A stretch of DNA of 64,000 nucleotides from Demequina activiva (GTDB lineage: Bacteria > Actinomycetota > Actinomycetes > Actinomycetales > Demequinaceae): positions 310,001 through 374,000 of the forward strand of contig NZ_BONR01000001.1 in NCBI RefSeq assembly GCF_016862815.1, in the 5' to 3' direction. Every line of letters begins with the position of its first letter. Position 1 is the first letter of the stretch. A program made the translations under genes and the position numbers. This document shows, one piece after another, positions 47,130 to 56,704 of this stretch. Under the pieces are notes generated by a model. The model was given only the letters and a program-made list of their open reading frames with translations. It did no database searches and was not told the DNA's origin.

Positions 47130-48878
47130 TCAAACCGCCCAGTCCAGGCCGGAGCCGGGGATCGCGTCGAGCAGGCGCTGCGTATAGGCCTGCTGCGGAT
47201 TGGCGAAGACCTCGTCGGTAGCGCCCGCCTCGACGATCTTCCCCTGCTCCATCACAGCGACCTCGTCCGCGATCACGCGCACCACCGCGAGGTCGTGAGT
47301 GATGAACAGATAGGTGAGTCCCAGCTCGGTCTGCAGGTCAGCGAGCAGCTGCAGCACCTGCGCCTGCACCAGCACGTCGAGCGCGGAGACGGCCTCGTCG
47401 AGCACCACCACCTCCGGCTTGAGCGCGAGCGCGCGGGCGATCGCCACGCGCTGGCGCTGCCCGCCGGACAGCTCGTTGGGATAGCGATGCGCGATCGCGC
47501 CCGGCAGCGAGACCTGGTCGAGCAGCTCCTCGACGCGAGCGGTGCGGCTCTTGGCGTCACCCACCTTGTGGACCTTGAGCGGTTCGCCGATGATCGCGCC
47601 GATGGAGCGCTGCGGGTCGAGGGACGCATACGGGTCCTGGAACACCGGCTGCATGCGCCGGCGCACGTCGAACAGCTCCTTGCCCTGAGCCTTGTCGAGC
47701 CGCGTCCCGCCCACCGTGATCTCGCCGCTCGTCGGCGTCTCGAGGCCCAGGATCATCCGCGCGACCGTGGTCTTGCCGGATCCGGACTCGCCCACGAGCG
47801 CCATCGTGGTGCCCTTGTGGACCTCGAAGGACACGTTGTCGACCGCCGTGAGGTCCTCGGACTTGAAGCCGCCGCGGCGAATCGAGAACACCTTGGTGAG
47901 GTCCTCGACCTTGACGACCGCTCCGCCCGCGTGGGCCTCGGCCTCCTCGTGGCGGTCCTTCGCGATCGACGCGAGCTCGATCACGCCCTCGTCCTTGGCG
48001 TCCTCCGACACGGTGGCGCCGATGCGCTGCGAGGCGATCGACGGTGCGGCCGCGAGCAGGCGACGGGTGTACGGGTGCTGCGGGTCCGTGAGGATGGCGC
48101 GGCTGGGCCCCGCCTCCACGATCTTGCCCTGGTGCATCACGATGACCTTCGAGGCCCGCTCGGCTGCGAGGCCCAGATCATGGGTGATCAGCAGCACGGC
48201 GGTGTTGCGGGCACGGGTGAGGTTCTCGATGTGGTCGAGGATGGTCTTCTGCACGGTCACGTCGAGCGCCGAGGTGGGCTCGTCCGCGATCAGCAGCTTG
48301 GGGTTCGCGCCCAGCCCGATGCCGATGAGCACGCGCTGGCGCATGCCGCCGGAGAACTGGTGCGGGAACTGCTTCATGCGGCGCTCCGCGTCGGACAGTC
48401 CCGCCTGCTGCAGCACCTCGATGGCCCGCGCCTCGACCTCCTTGCGGCCCTTCGCGAGTCCGTTCGCCTTGATGGCCTCGCGGACCTGGAAGCCCACGGA
48501 CCACACCGGGTTGAGGTTGGACATCGGGTCCTGGGGAACATAGCCGATCACGTGGCCACGCACGGCCGCCATCTGCCTCTGGCCCAGCTTCGAGATGTCC
48601 TTGTCCTCGATGAGGACCTGGCCGCCGGAGATGCGCCCGTTGCCCGGCAGGAGGTTCATCAGCGCGGTGGCCGTGGTGGACTTGCCCGAGCCGGACTCGC
48701 CCACGATCGCCACGGTCTCGCCCGGGTAGATGTCGAAGTTGACGCCGCGCACGGCGTGCACGTCGCCGCCCTGAGTCCTGAACGAGACCTCGAGGTCCTT
48801 GACCTGGACCAGCGGCTTGTTCGGGTCCAGCTCGTGCGGCTGCTCGTCGATCGAGGTGGTGATCACGTCGGTGGTCAT
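47130..48878 (-). CDS. Peptide ABC transporter ATPase, two fused nucleotide-binding domains (DppD-DppF)
   Basis: 582 residues. The first ATPase has Walker A IVGESGSGKST (~residue 60), signature FSGGMRQRVLIG and Walker B LLIADEPTSALD. The second has Walker A LVGESGSGKTT, signature LSGGQRQRVAIARA and VVLDEAVSALD; the Glu after the second Walker B Asp is present but PTSALD is changed to AVSALD. Each half ends with the oligopeptide-type HPYTRRLL or QAYTQRLL segment. The fusion replaces separate DppD and DppF. Last gene of the operon, overlapping the permease by four bases (ATGA). Confidence 0.93.
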   Translation of the reverse strand: MTTDVITTSIDEQPHELDPNKPLVQVKDLEVSFRTQGGDVHAVRGVNFDIYPGETVAIVGESGSGKSTTATALMNLLPGNGRISGGQVLIEDKDISKLGQRQMAAVRGHVIGYVPQDPMSNLNPVWSVGFQVREAIKANGLAKGRKEVEARAIEVLQQAGLSDAERRMKQFPHQFSGGMRQRVLIGIGLGANPKLLIADEPTSALDVTVQKTILDHIENLTRARNTAVLLITHDLGLAAERASKVIVMHQGKIVEAGPSRAILTDPQHPYTRRLLAAAPSIASQRIGATVSEDAKDEGVIELASIAKDRHEEAEAHAGGAVVKVEDLTKVFSIRRGGFKSEDLTAVDNVSFEVHKGTTMALVGESGSGKTTVARMILGLETPTSGEITVGGTRLDKAQGKELFDVRRRMQPVFQDPYASLDPQRSIGAIIGEPLKVHKVGDAKSRTARVEELLDQVSLPGAIAHRYPNELSGGQRQRVAIARALALKPEVVVLDEAVSALDVLVQAQVLQLLADLQTELGLTYLFITHDLAVVRVIADEVAVMEQGKIVEAGATDEVFANPQQAYTQRLLDAIPGSGLDWAV

Positions 48879-49822
48879 CGGCGGGCCCTCGCCTTCGGGT
48901 CAAGCGCATCTCTGAGCAGCTCTCCCAGGATCGTGAAGGCGAGCACGGTGATGATCAGCGCAAGTGACGGGTAGATGAGGGGCAGCGGATCGGTGCGCAC
49001 CGTGATGCTCGCCTGTGAGATCTCGTTGCCCCAGGACATGATCGAGTTCGGAAGGCCGATGCCGAGGAAGCTCAGCGTCGCCTCCGCGACGATCGCCGCG
49101 CCGAGCGCGAGAGTCAGGTAGGCGATCGCAGGAGTGATCGAGTTGGGCAGCACGTGGTTGATCAGCGTGCCCATCCGGGACCGTCCCAGCGAGGTCGATG
49201 CCTGCACGTACTCCTGCTGCTTGACCTGGAGCACCTCGGCACGCACGATGCGCGCCAGAGTGGCCCACGCGAAGCCTCCGATGGCGACCGAGATCACCCA
49301 GACGTTGCGATAGTCGGACAGCACCGTCATGACCACGACCGCCGCCAGGAAGTACGGCAGCGAGAAGAAGATGTCGCCGATCCGCGACAGCAGCGAGTCG
49401 ACCCAGCCGCCGAAGAAGCCGGCGATGGCGCCCATGGGCACACCGAGGATCGCCGTGATCGCGACGGTGATGAGGCCCACCGACAGGGACGTCGAGGCGC
49501 CGTAGACGATGCGCGCCCAGATGTCCTGGCCCTGGCGGGTGAAGCCGAGGGGGTGGCCCGGTTCGGCCGGTCCGTTGGACTTGGACAGATCCGCCGAGTC
49601 CGTGGCGTAGGGATCGATGTCGGTGAACCACGAGGGGAACACGGACATCGCGACGATGAAGATCACGATGACGAGCGCCACGTAGAACAGCGGACGCCTG
49701 CGCAGGTCGCGCCAGGCGTCGAGCCACAGCGTGGACTTGCGCTCGGAGAGCTTGACCTGGTCGATCTCGGTCTGGTCCGACTCCTCGATGGGAGCGACGT
49801 AGTGCGGGTTCTTGTCAGACAT
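48875..49822 (-). CDS. Peptide ABC transporter permease, DppC type
   Basis: 315 residues. A ~40-residue cytoplasmic N-terminus, then WRDLRRRPLFYVALVIVIFI and the OppC_N region. The BPD_transp_1 domain has six helices in all, with the EAA loop at ASTSLGRSRMGTLINHVLPN, which contacts the ATPase. The periplasmic PLGFTRQGQDIWARIVYGA is typical of DppC. It overlaps the upstream permease by eight bases and the ATPase by four, so the three are co-translated. Confidence 0.93.
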   Translation of the reverse strand: MSDKNPHYVAPIEESDQTEIDQVKLSERKSTLWLDAWRDLRRRPLFYVALVIVIFIVAMSVFPSWFTDIDPYATDSADLSKSNGPAEPGHPLGFTRQGQDIWARIVYGASTSLSVGLITVAITAILGVPMGAIAGFFGGWVDSLLSRIGDIFFSLPYFLAAVVVMTVLSDYRNVWVISVAIGGFAWATLARIVRAEVLQVKQQEYVQASTSLGRSRMGTLINHVLPNSITPAIAYLTLALGAAIVAEATLSFLGIGLPNSIMSWGNEISQASITVRTDPLPLIYPSLALIITVLAFTILGELLRDALDPKARARR

Positions 49823-50741
49823 AGCGGATCCTCGGGTCCAGGACGGCGTAGAGCAGGTCCACCAGGATGTTCACGATGATGTACATCACCGTGAGGATCG
49901 TCACGAAGGACACGATCGTGGGGCCCTGGCCGCCGATGATCGCGTCGTAGAGCACCTTGCCGATGCCGGGGATGTTGAAGATGCCCTCGGTCACCGTGGT
50001 GCCGGCGATCAGCGCGCCGAAGCTCGCAGCGGTGTTGGTGATCACCGGGATGAGCGAGTTGCGCGCCACGTGGACGGGTGTCACACGACGCGAGGTGAGG
50101 CCCTTCGCGTACGCGGTCCGGACGTAGTCGGCTCCGCGCGACTCGATCACCGAGCCACGCATGAGTCGCATGCCCACCACGTACAGCGTCAGCGCGATGG
50201 TGAGCGCTGGCAGCCACATGGTGGACCACGTGGCGTTCGCGCCCACGGTGACGGGCGCCCACCCCAGCCCCAGCGCGATGAAGTACTGCGCGAAGAACAT
50301 CGCGACGAACGCCGGGATGGAGTTCAGCACCAGCGCGACCACCAGGTTGAACTGGTCGCTGAGCTTGCCGGCGCGCAGGCCCGAGATGAGGCCCAGCACC
50401 GCCGCGAGCACGAACTCGAAGATCACGGCCATGGTCACGAGCATGAGGGTCACGGGGAACGCGTCGGCGAACACCTCGTTGACCGAGCGCCCGGAGAAGG
50501 TCACGCCGAGATTGCCGGTGAAGAGATCGCGCATGTACAGCAGGTACTGCACGATGAACGGCTCGTCGAGGTTGTACTGCTCGACCAGCGAGTTGTACAC
50601 CGCCTCGTTCGGCGTGCGGTCGCCGAACAGCGCGAGGATGGGGTCTCCCGGCATCGAGAAGACCATGAAGTACAGGAGGAACGTGGTCCCGAAGAACACG
50701 GGGATCGCCTGCAGCAGGCGGCGGAGGATATACCTCAGCAT
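49815..50741 (-). CDS. Peptide ABC transporter permease, DppB type
   Basis: 308 residues from ATG 50741, with GGGGAGG upstream. It starts MLRYILRRLLQAIPVFFGTT, the first helix of DppB/OppB. DYVRTAYAKGLTSRRVTPVH is the EAA loop, and LVDLLYAVLDPRIRYV is the standard C-terminal end. Six helices. It pairs with the DppC-type permease. A terminator-like hairpin lies between it and the binding-protein gene, so it probably receives only part of the upstream transcription. Confidence 0.94.
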   Translation of the reverse strand: MLRYILRRLLQAIPVFFGTTFLLYFMVFSMPGDPILALFGDRTPNEAVYNSLVEQYNLDEPFIVQYLLYMRDLFTGNLGVTFSGRSVNEVFADAFPVTLMLVTMAVIFEFVLAAVLGLISGLRAGKLSDQFNLVVALVLNSIPAFVAMFFAQYFIALGLGWAPVTVGANATWSTMWLPALTIALTLYVVGMRLMRGSVIESRGADYVRTAYAKGLTSRRVTPVHVARNSLIPVITNTAASFGALIAGTTVTEGIFNIPGIGKVLYDAIIGGQGPTIVSFVTILTVMYIIVNILVDLLYAVLDPRIRYV

Positions 50742-50918
50742 CGGGCCTCCCCGGATGCGGGATGTGACGTTGACATATGGATAGCCATCCTAATGCGCTC
50801 CGCCTGAGCCACGCGCCTCGTGAGCGCGCGCACGGTCGGGAGCCGCTCCAGGGCGCGATCGGCGCTGGAGAAGACGGGAGCATCGGGCGACGCCGATGCG
50901 TGGGGGTGGGCGGACGGA

Positions 50919-50956
50919 CGAGGGCCCGCCTCGCTCAGTGGCGAGGCGGGCCCTCG
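50919..50956 (-). terminator. Intra-operon hairpin after the binding-protein gene
   Basis: 16-bp perfect stem CGAGGGCCCGCCTCGC / GCGAGGCGGGCCCTCG with loop TCAGTG, nine bases past the stop of the substrate-binding gene. Its position between the binding-protein and permease genes fits partial termination or 3'-end protection, giving more binding protein than permease. A weaker GCATCGG/CCGATGC stem lies next to it at 50880-50899. Confidence 0.75.
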
Positions 50957-50965
50957 GGGTACCGC

Positions 50966-52612
50966 TTAGTTCTTGGTGATCTCGTAGTAGATCGGCACCG
51001 AGTTCCAGCCGAACACGACGTTCGACACGGCCTCGGAGTAGCCGCCGTTCACGTTCGAGTACCACAGCGGGATGGCGGGGAGGTCCTGAAGCAGAATCTC
51101 CTGAGCCTGCTGCAGCAGGTCGTTGCGGGTGGGTCCGTCCTCAGTCGAGATGCCCTCCTCGAGCAGAGCGTCGAACTCGGGGTTCGAGTAGTCACCGTCG
51201 TTCGAGCCGGCGTTGGTGGCGTACAGCGGGCCCAGGAAGTTGTACAGACCCGGGTAGTCCGCCTGCCAGCCGGTGCGGAAGGCGCTCTCGATGACGTCGG
51301 TGGTGACGTCCTCGCGGAGCTCGGCGAACGTGGCGTAGGGGTAGCCCTCCGCCTCGATGCCCAGCGTGGAGCGGATCGAGTTCACGGTCGCGTCGACCCA
51401 TGCCTGGTGGCCACCGTCGGCGTTGTACGCCAGCTGGAAGGTACCGGTCCAGGGGTTGATCTCGTCGGCCTGCGCCCACAGGTCGGCCGCGAGCTCGGCG
51501 TCGTAGCTGAGGACGTCCGCGCCCTCGAGCGAGTCGGTCCAGCCGTCGACCACCGGGGAGGTGAAGTCGGAGGCGGGGGTGCGGGTGCCCTGGAAGATCA
51601 CGTCGGTGATCTCCTCACGGTTGATCGCGAGCGACATCGCCTGGCGACGCAGCTGACCCTCCTCGTCCATGCCGAAGTGCTCGAGGCGCTCCGGGATGGT
51701 GAAGGACTGGAAGATCGCGGCGGGCTGGTTGACCGCACGGTCACCGAGCTCCTCCTCGTACACGGCGAGCGCCGAGTCGGGGATGCCGTCGATCACGTCG
51801 ACGTTGCCGCCCAGGAGGTCGGCGTACGCGGCGTCCTGCGTGGCGTAGAACGTGATGGTCAGGCCACCGTTCTGCGGGGTGCGGGTACCGGCGTAGTCAG
51901 GGTTGGTGACCAGCTCGATCTGGACGTCGTTCTGCCAGGCGTCCTCGCCGGCGAGCATGTACTGGCCGTTGCCGATCGGGTTCTGGCCGAAGGTCTCGGG
52001 GTCCTCGAAGAAGGCCTCGGGCAGCGGGTAGAACGCCGAGTAGCCCAGGCGCTGCGCGAAGTCGGCAGCAGGCTTGTTGAGCGCGATCGTGAAGGTCAGG
52101 TCATCGACCACCTCGAGGCCGGACATGGCCTCGACGGGCTCGTCCCAGGAGAAGCCCTCGATGTCCTCGAAGAAGTAGGAGTTGTAGTACGCGTTGTCGA
52201 GGTTCGCGGTGTAGTTCCACGCGTCGACGAACGAGTTCGCGGTGACCGGGGTGCCGTCCGTGAAGGTCCAGCCGTCCTGAAGGGTGACGGTGAGGTTCTG
52301 CGGGTCCTCGACGACGATGTCTGCGGCGACCTCGTTGCTCGCGGCGCCCTCGGCGTCGTACGAGACGAGTCCCGCGAAGATGGCGTCGATGATCTTGCCG
52401 CCGCCGGTCTCGTTGGTGTTGCCCGGGATCAGCGGGTTCTGCGGCTCGGAGCCGTTGGTGCGGATGATGGCGTCAGCGTTCGACTCTGCGGGAGTGTCGG
52501 TGCCCGAGGCCTCCGGGTCTGCGCCGCCGTCGTCCGACGAGCAGCCGACGAGGACGAGGCTCGCAGCGCTCAGCGCGGCCACACCCCCGAGGATCTTCTT
52601 GTTGATCTTCAC
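50966..52612 (-). CDS. Peptide ABC transporter substrate-binding lipoprotein (SBP_bac_5)
   Basis: 548 residues from GTG 52612 with AAGGAGG four bases upstream. The N-terminus MKINKKILGGVAALSAASLV and LVGC is a lipoprotein signal with the lipid-bearing Cys at the GC junction. A Ser/Asp/Glu linker follows. The SBP_bac_5 fold then runs from ADAIIRTNGSEPQNPLIPGN. FTDGTPVTANSFVDAWNYTA is the conserved SBP_bac_5 block. It delivers oligopeptides to the DppBC permeases. The 3 kb frame upstream of this start is a shadow over rmuC. Confidence 0.94.
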   Translation of the reverse strand: MKINKKILGGVAALSAASLVLVGCSSDDGGADPEASGTDTPAESNADAIIRTNGSEPQNPLIPGNTNETGGGKIIDAIFAGLVSYDAEGAASNEVAADIVVEDPQNLTVTLQDGWTFTDGTPVTANSFVDAWNYTANLDNAYYNSYFFEDIEGFSWDEPVEAMSGLEVVDDLTFTIALNKPAADFAQRLGYSAFYPLPEAFFEDPETFGQNPIGNGQYMLAGEDAWQNDVQIELVTNPDYAGTRTPQNGGLTITFYATQDAAYADLLGGNVDVIDGIPDSALAVYEEELGDRAVNQPAAIFQSFTIPERLEHFGMDEEGQLRRQAMSLAINREEITDVIFQGTRTPASDFTSPVVDGWTDSLEGADVLSYDAELAADLWAQADEINPWTGTFQLAYNADGGHQAWVDATVNSIRSTLGIEAEGYPYATFAELREDVTTDVIESAFRTGWQADYPGLYNFLGPLYATNAGSNDGDYSNPEFDALLEEGISTEDGPTRNDLLQQAQEILLQDLPAIPLWYSNVNGGYSEAVSNVVFGWNSVPIYYEITKN

Positions 52613-52680
52613 TATTCCTCCTTGCGCCCGTGATGCGGGCTTGGGATTGCACCGGCTCGGGGTTTCGAACCGACGACTTG

Positions 52681-52801
52681 CACCTGACAGGTGAGCCAGG
52701 AAACTCCGACAGGATAAGGCGACGAATGTTTCAGGCGTGTCTCGCGGGCTCAGACAGCGCCTCGTTGTGTCCGAATTGTGACTGAATCGGGCACATATGT
52801 G
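52681..52801. promoter_or_regulatory. Promoter region of the peptide operon with two palindromes
   Basis: CACCTGACAGGTG (52681-52693) is a perfect 6-1-6 inverted repeat 69 bases before the binding-protein start. On the minus strand TATCCT just upstream of it (about 52717-52712) may be the -10 box, so the palindrome would lie at the start of the transcript, a good repressor position. CACATATGTG (52792-52801) is a second perfect palindrome nearer rmuC. A GCCCG/CGGGC hairpin (52626-52640) lies immediately before the ribosome site. All are sequence predictions. Confidence 0.4.
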
Positions 52802-52894
52802 GGATACGTCACACTCTGAGCATGCACCGTGGCGGTTCTTTGTGCGCGCCGACAATCCGGCGGCATGTCGGAGCCGTGCGCCAGGATGGTGCGC

Positions 52895-54214
52895 ATGATC
52901 GAAGCACTCATCGCCATCGTGGCCCTCCTGCTCGGCCTGGCCGCCGGCTTCGTGCTCGGCAGGCGATCGGCTGGCGGCGCGGAGCTCGCCGCCGCGAAGG
53001 CCCGCATCGAGTCGCTGCGCGAGCGCCTCGAGCTCGAGGCGGCGGCCGCCGGCGAGCGCGAGCGGCGCCTCAGGGACGAGCACGAGCGGTACGTCGCGCA
53101 GGTGCGTGGGGACCAGGACCGTCTGCTCCAGCAGTTCAAGGCGCTGAGCGCCGATGCGCTGGCGGCCAACCAGGAGGCCTTCCTCCAGGTGGCGAACGAG
53201 CGCCTCGCACGGGCGCAGGCGAGCGGTCAGGAGGAGCTCGCGAAGCGCGAGGAGGCGGTGCGGCAGCTGGTGGAGCCGATGCGCACCGCGCTCGAGCAGG
53301 TGCAGCGTCAGACCACGGAGGCGGACCGCTCGAGGGCGGCGGGCCAGGCGGCGATGTCGGAGCAGGTGCGGCAGATGGTCGAGGCCGCCGCGCGGCTGGA
53401 CCGCAAGACGTCCGACTTCATCAACACCCTGCGCCGCTCGGACGTGCGCGGCAACTGGGGCGAGGTGCAGCTGCGGCGCGTGGTCGAGCTCGCGGGGATG
53501 GTGCAGCACGTCGACTTCGAGGAGCAGGAGAACGTGACCGACGGCGAGGGCCGCAACCTGCGCCCCGACATGACGGTCAGGCTCGCGGGCGGCCGCACCA
53601 TCGTCGTGGACTCGAAGGTGGCGCTGTCCGCCCTTCTCGAGGCGTTCGAGACCGACGACGAGTCGGTGCGCGCGGAGCGACTGCTCGCCCACGCGCGGCA
53701 CGTGAAGCGTCATGTCGACGATCTCGCGGGCAAGAGGTACTGGGAGCAGTTCGACTCCGCGCCCGAGTTCGTGGTGATGTTCGTGCCGTCGGAGGCGTTC
53801 TATCAGTCGGCGATCGAGCAGGATCCGGCGCTGCAGGAGTACGCGTTCGCGAAGCGTGTGGTGATCGCGACTCCCACCACGCTGGTCGCGATGCTGCGCA
53901 CGGTCGCGCACGCGTGGAAGGAGGACGCCCTCGCGAAGAACGCCCAGCAGGTGCTCTCGACCGGCAAGGAGCTCTACGACCGGCTGTCGACCATGGGCAG
54001 CCATCTGGCGCGGGTGGGCAAGGCCATCGAGTCCGCAGGCAAGGCCTACAACGACACGGTCGCGTCGCTCGAGTCGCGCGTGCTCGTGAGCGCACGGAGG
54101 TTCGGGCAGATGCAGCAGATCGAGGCCGAGCTCGAGGACTCGCGTCAGGTCGAGACGGACGTGCGGACCCTGGCCGCGCCCGAGCTGACGGCGCCGGAGC
54201 AGACCCAGAGTTGA
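52895..54214 (+). CDS. rmuC: DNA recombination protein RmuC
   Basis: 439 residues from ATG 52895 (MIEALIAIVALLLGLAAGFV); an ATG three codons upstream is an alternative. An N-terminal membrane helix is followed by a ~130-residue coiled coil rich in Glu, Arg and Ala. The RmuC domain then begins, with GNWGEVQLRRVVELAGMVQH and VDSKVALSALLEAFETDDES, and VVMFVPSEAFYQSAIEQDPA. RmuC has a predicted nuclease-like fold and limits inversions at short inverted repeats. It is divergent from the peptide operon and convergent with ispH. Confidence 0.93.
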   Translation: MIEALIAIVALLLGLAAGFVLGRRSAGGAELAAAKARIESLRERLELEAAAAGERERRLRDEHERYVAQVRGDQDRLLQQFKALSADALAANQEAFLQVANERLARAQASGQEELAKREEAVRQLVEPMRTALEQVQRQTTEADRSRAAGQAAMSEQVRQMVEAAARLDRKTSDFINTLRRSDVRGNWGEVQLRRVVELAGMVQHVDFEEQENVTDGEGRNLRPDMTVRLAGGRTIVVDSKVALSALLEAFETDDESVRAERLLAHARHVKRHVDDLAGKRYWEQFDSAPEFVVMFVPSEAFYQSAIEQDPALQEYAFAKRVVIATPTTLVAMLRTVAHAWKEDALAKNAQQVLSTGKELYDRLSTMGSHLARVGKAIESAGKAYNDTVASLESRVLVSARRFGQMQQIEAELEDSRQVETDVRTLAAPELTAPEQTQS

Positions 54215-54287
54215 CCGGTGGCGCGCAGGGACGCGTCGCTCTCGACACTGAAGGACCGATGGGGCGCTCAGGTGAGCGCGACGCGCG

Positions 54288-55256
54288 TCAGGAGGCGGCG
54301 CGGGCCTTCATGTCCGCACGGATCTCGCGCGGCAGCGAGAACATGAGGTCCTCCGTGGCCGTGCGGACCTCCTCCACGGTCTCGTAGCCGCGCTCGGCGA
54401 GATAGCCGATCACGTCCTTCACGAGGATCTCCGGCACCGAGGCACCAGAGGTGAGGCCCACGGTCTCGACGCCCTCGAACCAGGACTCGTCGATCTCCTT
54501 GTACGTGTCCACACGGTAGGAGGACGTGGCTCCGGCCTGGAGCGCGACCTCCACGAGCCGCACCGAGTTCGAGGAGTTCGCCGAGCCCACCACGATCACC
54601 AGATCGCACTCGGGCGCCAGCTTCTTCACCGCCACTTGACGGTTCTGGGTGGCGTAGCAGATGTCGTCGCTCGGGGGATCCTGCAGATTCGGGAAGCGCT
54701 CGCGCAGCCGACGCACGGTGTCCATGGTCTCGTCCACGGACAGCGTGGTCTGCGACAGCCACACCACGTTGTCGGGATCCGGCACCTCGACGCGGTCCGC
54801 CTCCTCGGGGGAGTTCACCACGATCGTGTGCTCGGGAGCCTCGCCAGCGGTGCCCTCGACCTCCTCGTGGCCGTCGTGGCCGATCAACAGGATGGTCTGC
54901 TCCGCCTTCGCGAACCGGACCGCCTCCTTGTGGACCTTGGTGACCAAGGGACACGTGGCATCGATCGCCAGCAGGCCTCGCGCATCGGCGCTCTGTCGCA
55001 CCGCGGGCGAGACGCCATGCGCGGAGAACACCACACGTGCACCCTCGGGGACCTCGTCCGTCTCGTTGACGAAGATCGCGCCGCGCTCGGACAGCGTCTC
55101 CACCACGTACTTGTTGTGGACGATCTCCTTGCGCACGTAGATGGGGGCGCCGTGGAGCTCGAGGGCCTTCTCGACAGCGATGACTGCGCGGTCGACGCCG
55201 GCGCAGTAGCCACGGGGGGCGGCCAGAAGGACACGCTTGGTGGTGGTGGAAGGCAT
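54288..55256 (-). CDS. ispH: 4-hydroxy-3-methylbut-2-enyl diphosphate reductase
   Basis: 322 residues from ATG 55256. Last step of the MEP isoprenoid pathway, yielding IPP and DMAPP. The three [4Fe-4S] Cys are in [12 protein letters not shown] (Cys18), [12 protein letters not shown] and [22 protein letters not shown] and [12 protein letters not shown] hold the catalytic His residues; ANSSNSVRL and LTSGASVPE complete the site. TAGGAT lies seven bases upstream, a possible leaderless start. A 13-base stem with bulges between 54229 and 54292 may terminate both this gene and rmuC. Confidence 0.96.
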   Translation of the reverse strand: MPSTTTKRVLLAAPRGYCAGVDRAVIAVEKALELHGAPIYVRKEIVHNKYVVETLSERGAIFVNETDEVPEGARVVFSAHGVSPAVRQSADARGLLAIDATCPLVTKVHKEAVRFAKAEQTILLIGHDGHEEVEGTAGEAPEHTIVVNSPEEADRVEVPDPDNVVWLSQTTLSVDETMDTVRRLRERFPNLQDPPSDDICYATQNRQVAVKKLAPECDLVIVVGSANSSNSVRLVEVALQAGATSSYRVDTYKEIDESWFEGVETVGLTSGASVPEILVKDVIGYLAERGYETVEEVRTATEDLMFSLPREIRADMKARAAS

Positions 55257-55287
55257 GGTCTCCATCCTACGTGGCACGCTTGGAGGC

Positions 55288-56595
55288 GTGATCGACGGCG
55301 AGTACTCCCCCGACAACGCACCAGGTGCGGCCGATGCTTCCCGCGGCACCGGCGCGCCGGCTCCGCTCCCGGAGCGCGCCTCCGACACGACGGCTGACCA
55401 CCCCTGGCCCGTGCACCACCTCAGCGCGAAGATCGGCGACTACGTCCACCGCATGGGGCCGGTGTGGGTCGAGGGCCAGGTGCTGCGCCCGTCGCGGTGG
55501 AAGAACCTCGTGTTCTTCGACCTGCGCGACGCCTCCGAGAACAACACCCTGGGCGTGTCCGCCCCAGCACCGGTGCTGGACCGCATGGGAGCGGACCTCG
55601 ACGACGGCTCGCGCGTGGTGGTCCACGCCCGGCCGCGATGGTGGTCGCGGGGCGGCCAGCTCAAGCTCGACGCCGCGGAGATCCGCCATGCCGGAGTGGG
55701 TGATCTGCTCGCGCGCATCGAGGCACTCAAGGAGGCGCTCGCCGCGGAGGGCCTGTTCGACCCCGAACGCAAGCGACCTCTGCCGCTCATCCCCCGCACC
55801 GTCGGGCTCGTGTGCGCGACGCAGGGCGACGCGGAGCACGACGTCGTCGTCAACGCCACCCAGCGCTGGCCCGCGGTGCGCTTCGAGATCCGGCGCGTCT
55901 CGGTGCAGGGCACCCACGCCGTGCGCGAGGTGACCGCGGCGTTGCGCGAGCTCGACGCCCTGCCCGAGGTCGACGTGATCGTGGTCGCCCGTGGCGGCGG
56001 CTCCTTCGAGGACCTCATCGCGTTCAGCGACGAGTCCCTGGTGCGCGCCGCCGCAGCGATCGAGACGCCGCTGGTGAGCGCGATCGGCCACGAGAAGGAC
56101 TCCCCCGTTCTCGACCTCGTCGCCGACTACCGCGCCAGCACTCCCACCGACGCCGGCAAGCGCATCGTCCCCGATGCCGCGCAGGAGCGCGCCAACCTCG
56201 ACCAGGCCCGTCGCGACATGCGGGCAGCCATCGAGTCCAGGCTCGATCGTGCGGCGCAGGGCCTCGAGCAGTTCCGCAGCCGTCCCGTGCTCGCCGCGCC
56301 TGAGCGCATGCTCGACCCGCATCGCGAGCAGCTGGGCCGCGCGCGCGAGGCAGCCGGTCGCGCGCTCGTGTCCGTGCTGAGCCACGCCGATGCGACCACC
56401 CGCGAGCTGGCCGCAAGCCTGCGCGCCCTCAGCCCGCAGGGCACGCTGGACCGGGGGTACGCCATCGTCAGGGACGCACACGGTGCCGTGGTGAGGCGCG
56501 CATCGGCCGTGTCGACGGACGATGCGCTGGGCATTCGCATCGCCGAGGGCGAGCTGGACGCCGTCGTGACGCAGTCGCGGCCGGCGCAGGCCTGA
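55288..56595 (+). CDS. xseA: Exodeoxyribonuclease VII large subunit
   Basis: 435 residues if it begins at GTG 55288; the start is uncertain since the GGAGG is only one base away and an ATG exists at 55255. After a ~35-residue variable lead, the OB fold starts at [20 protein letters not shown] and runs through WVEGQV. The catalytic domain includes [20 protein letters not shown] and [20 protein letters not shown] with [12 protein letters not shown] long coiled coil and a C-terminal [10 protein letters not shown] segment finish it. It degrades single-stranded DNA with XseB. Unusually, xseB is not adjacent. Confidence 0.93.
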   Translation: MIDGEYSPDNAPGAADASRGTGAPAPLPERASDTTADHPWPVHHLSAKIGDYVHRMGPVWVEGQVLRPSRWKNLVFFDLRDASENNTLGVSAPAPVLDRMGADLDDGSRVVVHARPRWWSRGGQLKLDAAEIRHAGVGDLLARIEALKEALAAEGLFDPERKRPLPLIPRTVGLVCATQGDAEHDVVVNATQRWPAVRFEIRRVSVQGTHAVREVTAALRELDALPEVDVIVVARGGGSFEDLIAFSDESLVRAAAAIETPLVSAIGHEKDSPVLDLVADYRASTPTDAGKRIVPDAAQERANLDQARRDMRAAIESRLDRAAQGLEQFRSRPVLAAPERMLDPHREQLGRAREAAGRALVSVLSHADATTRELAASLRALSPQGTLDRGYAIVRDAHGAVVRRASAVSTDDALGIRIAEGELDAVVTQSRPAQA

Positions 56596-56623
56596 GCCTC
56601 TCGGCGCGCGCCAAGGAGGGAGG

Positions 56624-56697
56624 GCGGACCCCGCGGCCGTCCAACGCGAGCCCGAGGGCTCGAGCGCGGCACCCCTCAGTGAGGCCGCGGGGTCCGC
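56624..56697. terminator. Bidirectional cruciform-like terminator between xseA and an LRV gene
   Basis: Outer perfect 15-bp arms GCGGACCCCGCGGCC (56624-56638) and GGCCGCGGGGTCCGC (56683-56697). The 44-base interior contains a second stem CGAGCCC-GA-GGGCTCG. It lies between two convergent genes. Confidence 0.7.
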
Positions 56698-56704
56698 TCC
56701 CGGC

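Noticed and set aside
47130-48878. The double-ATPase gene as a rare fusion
   Set aside because: DppD-DppF type fusions are common in Actinobacteria, so it is not unusual.
52640-52710. A tRNA-like stretch with GGTTTCGAACC
   Set aside because: The T-arm stem does not pair, and no acceptor or anticodon stems can be drawn around it. The region is better read as promoter and leader of the peptide operon.
52613-54004. A long upstream extension of the peptide-binding protein
   Set aside because: The extension is antisense to rmuC and lacks any domain. The GTG at 52612 is followed by a clear lipoprotein signal and has AAGGAGG upstream.
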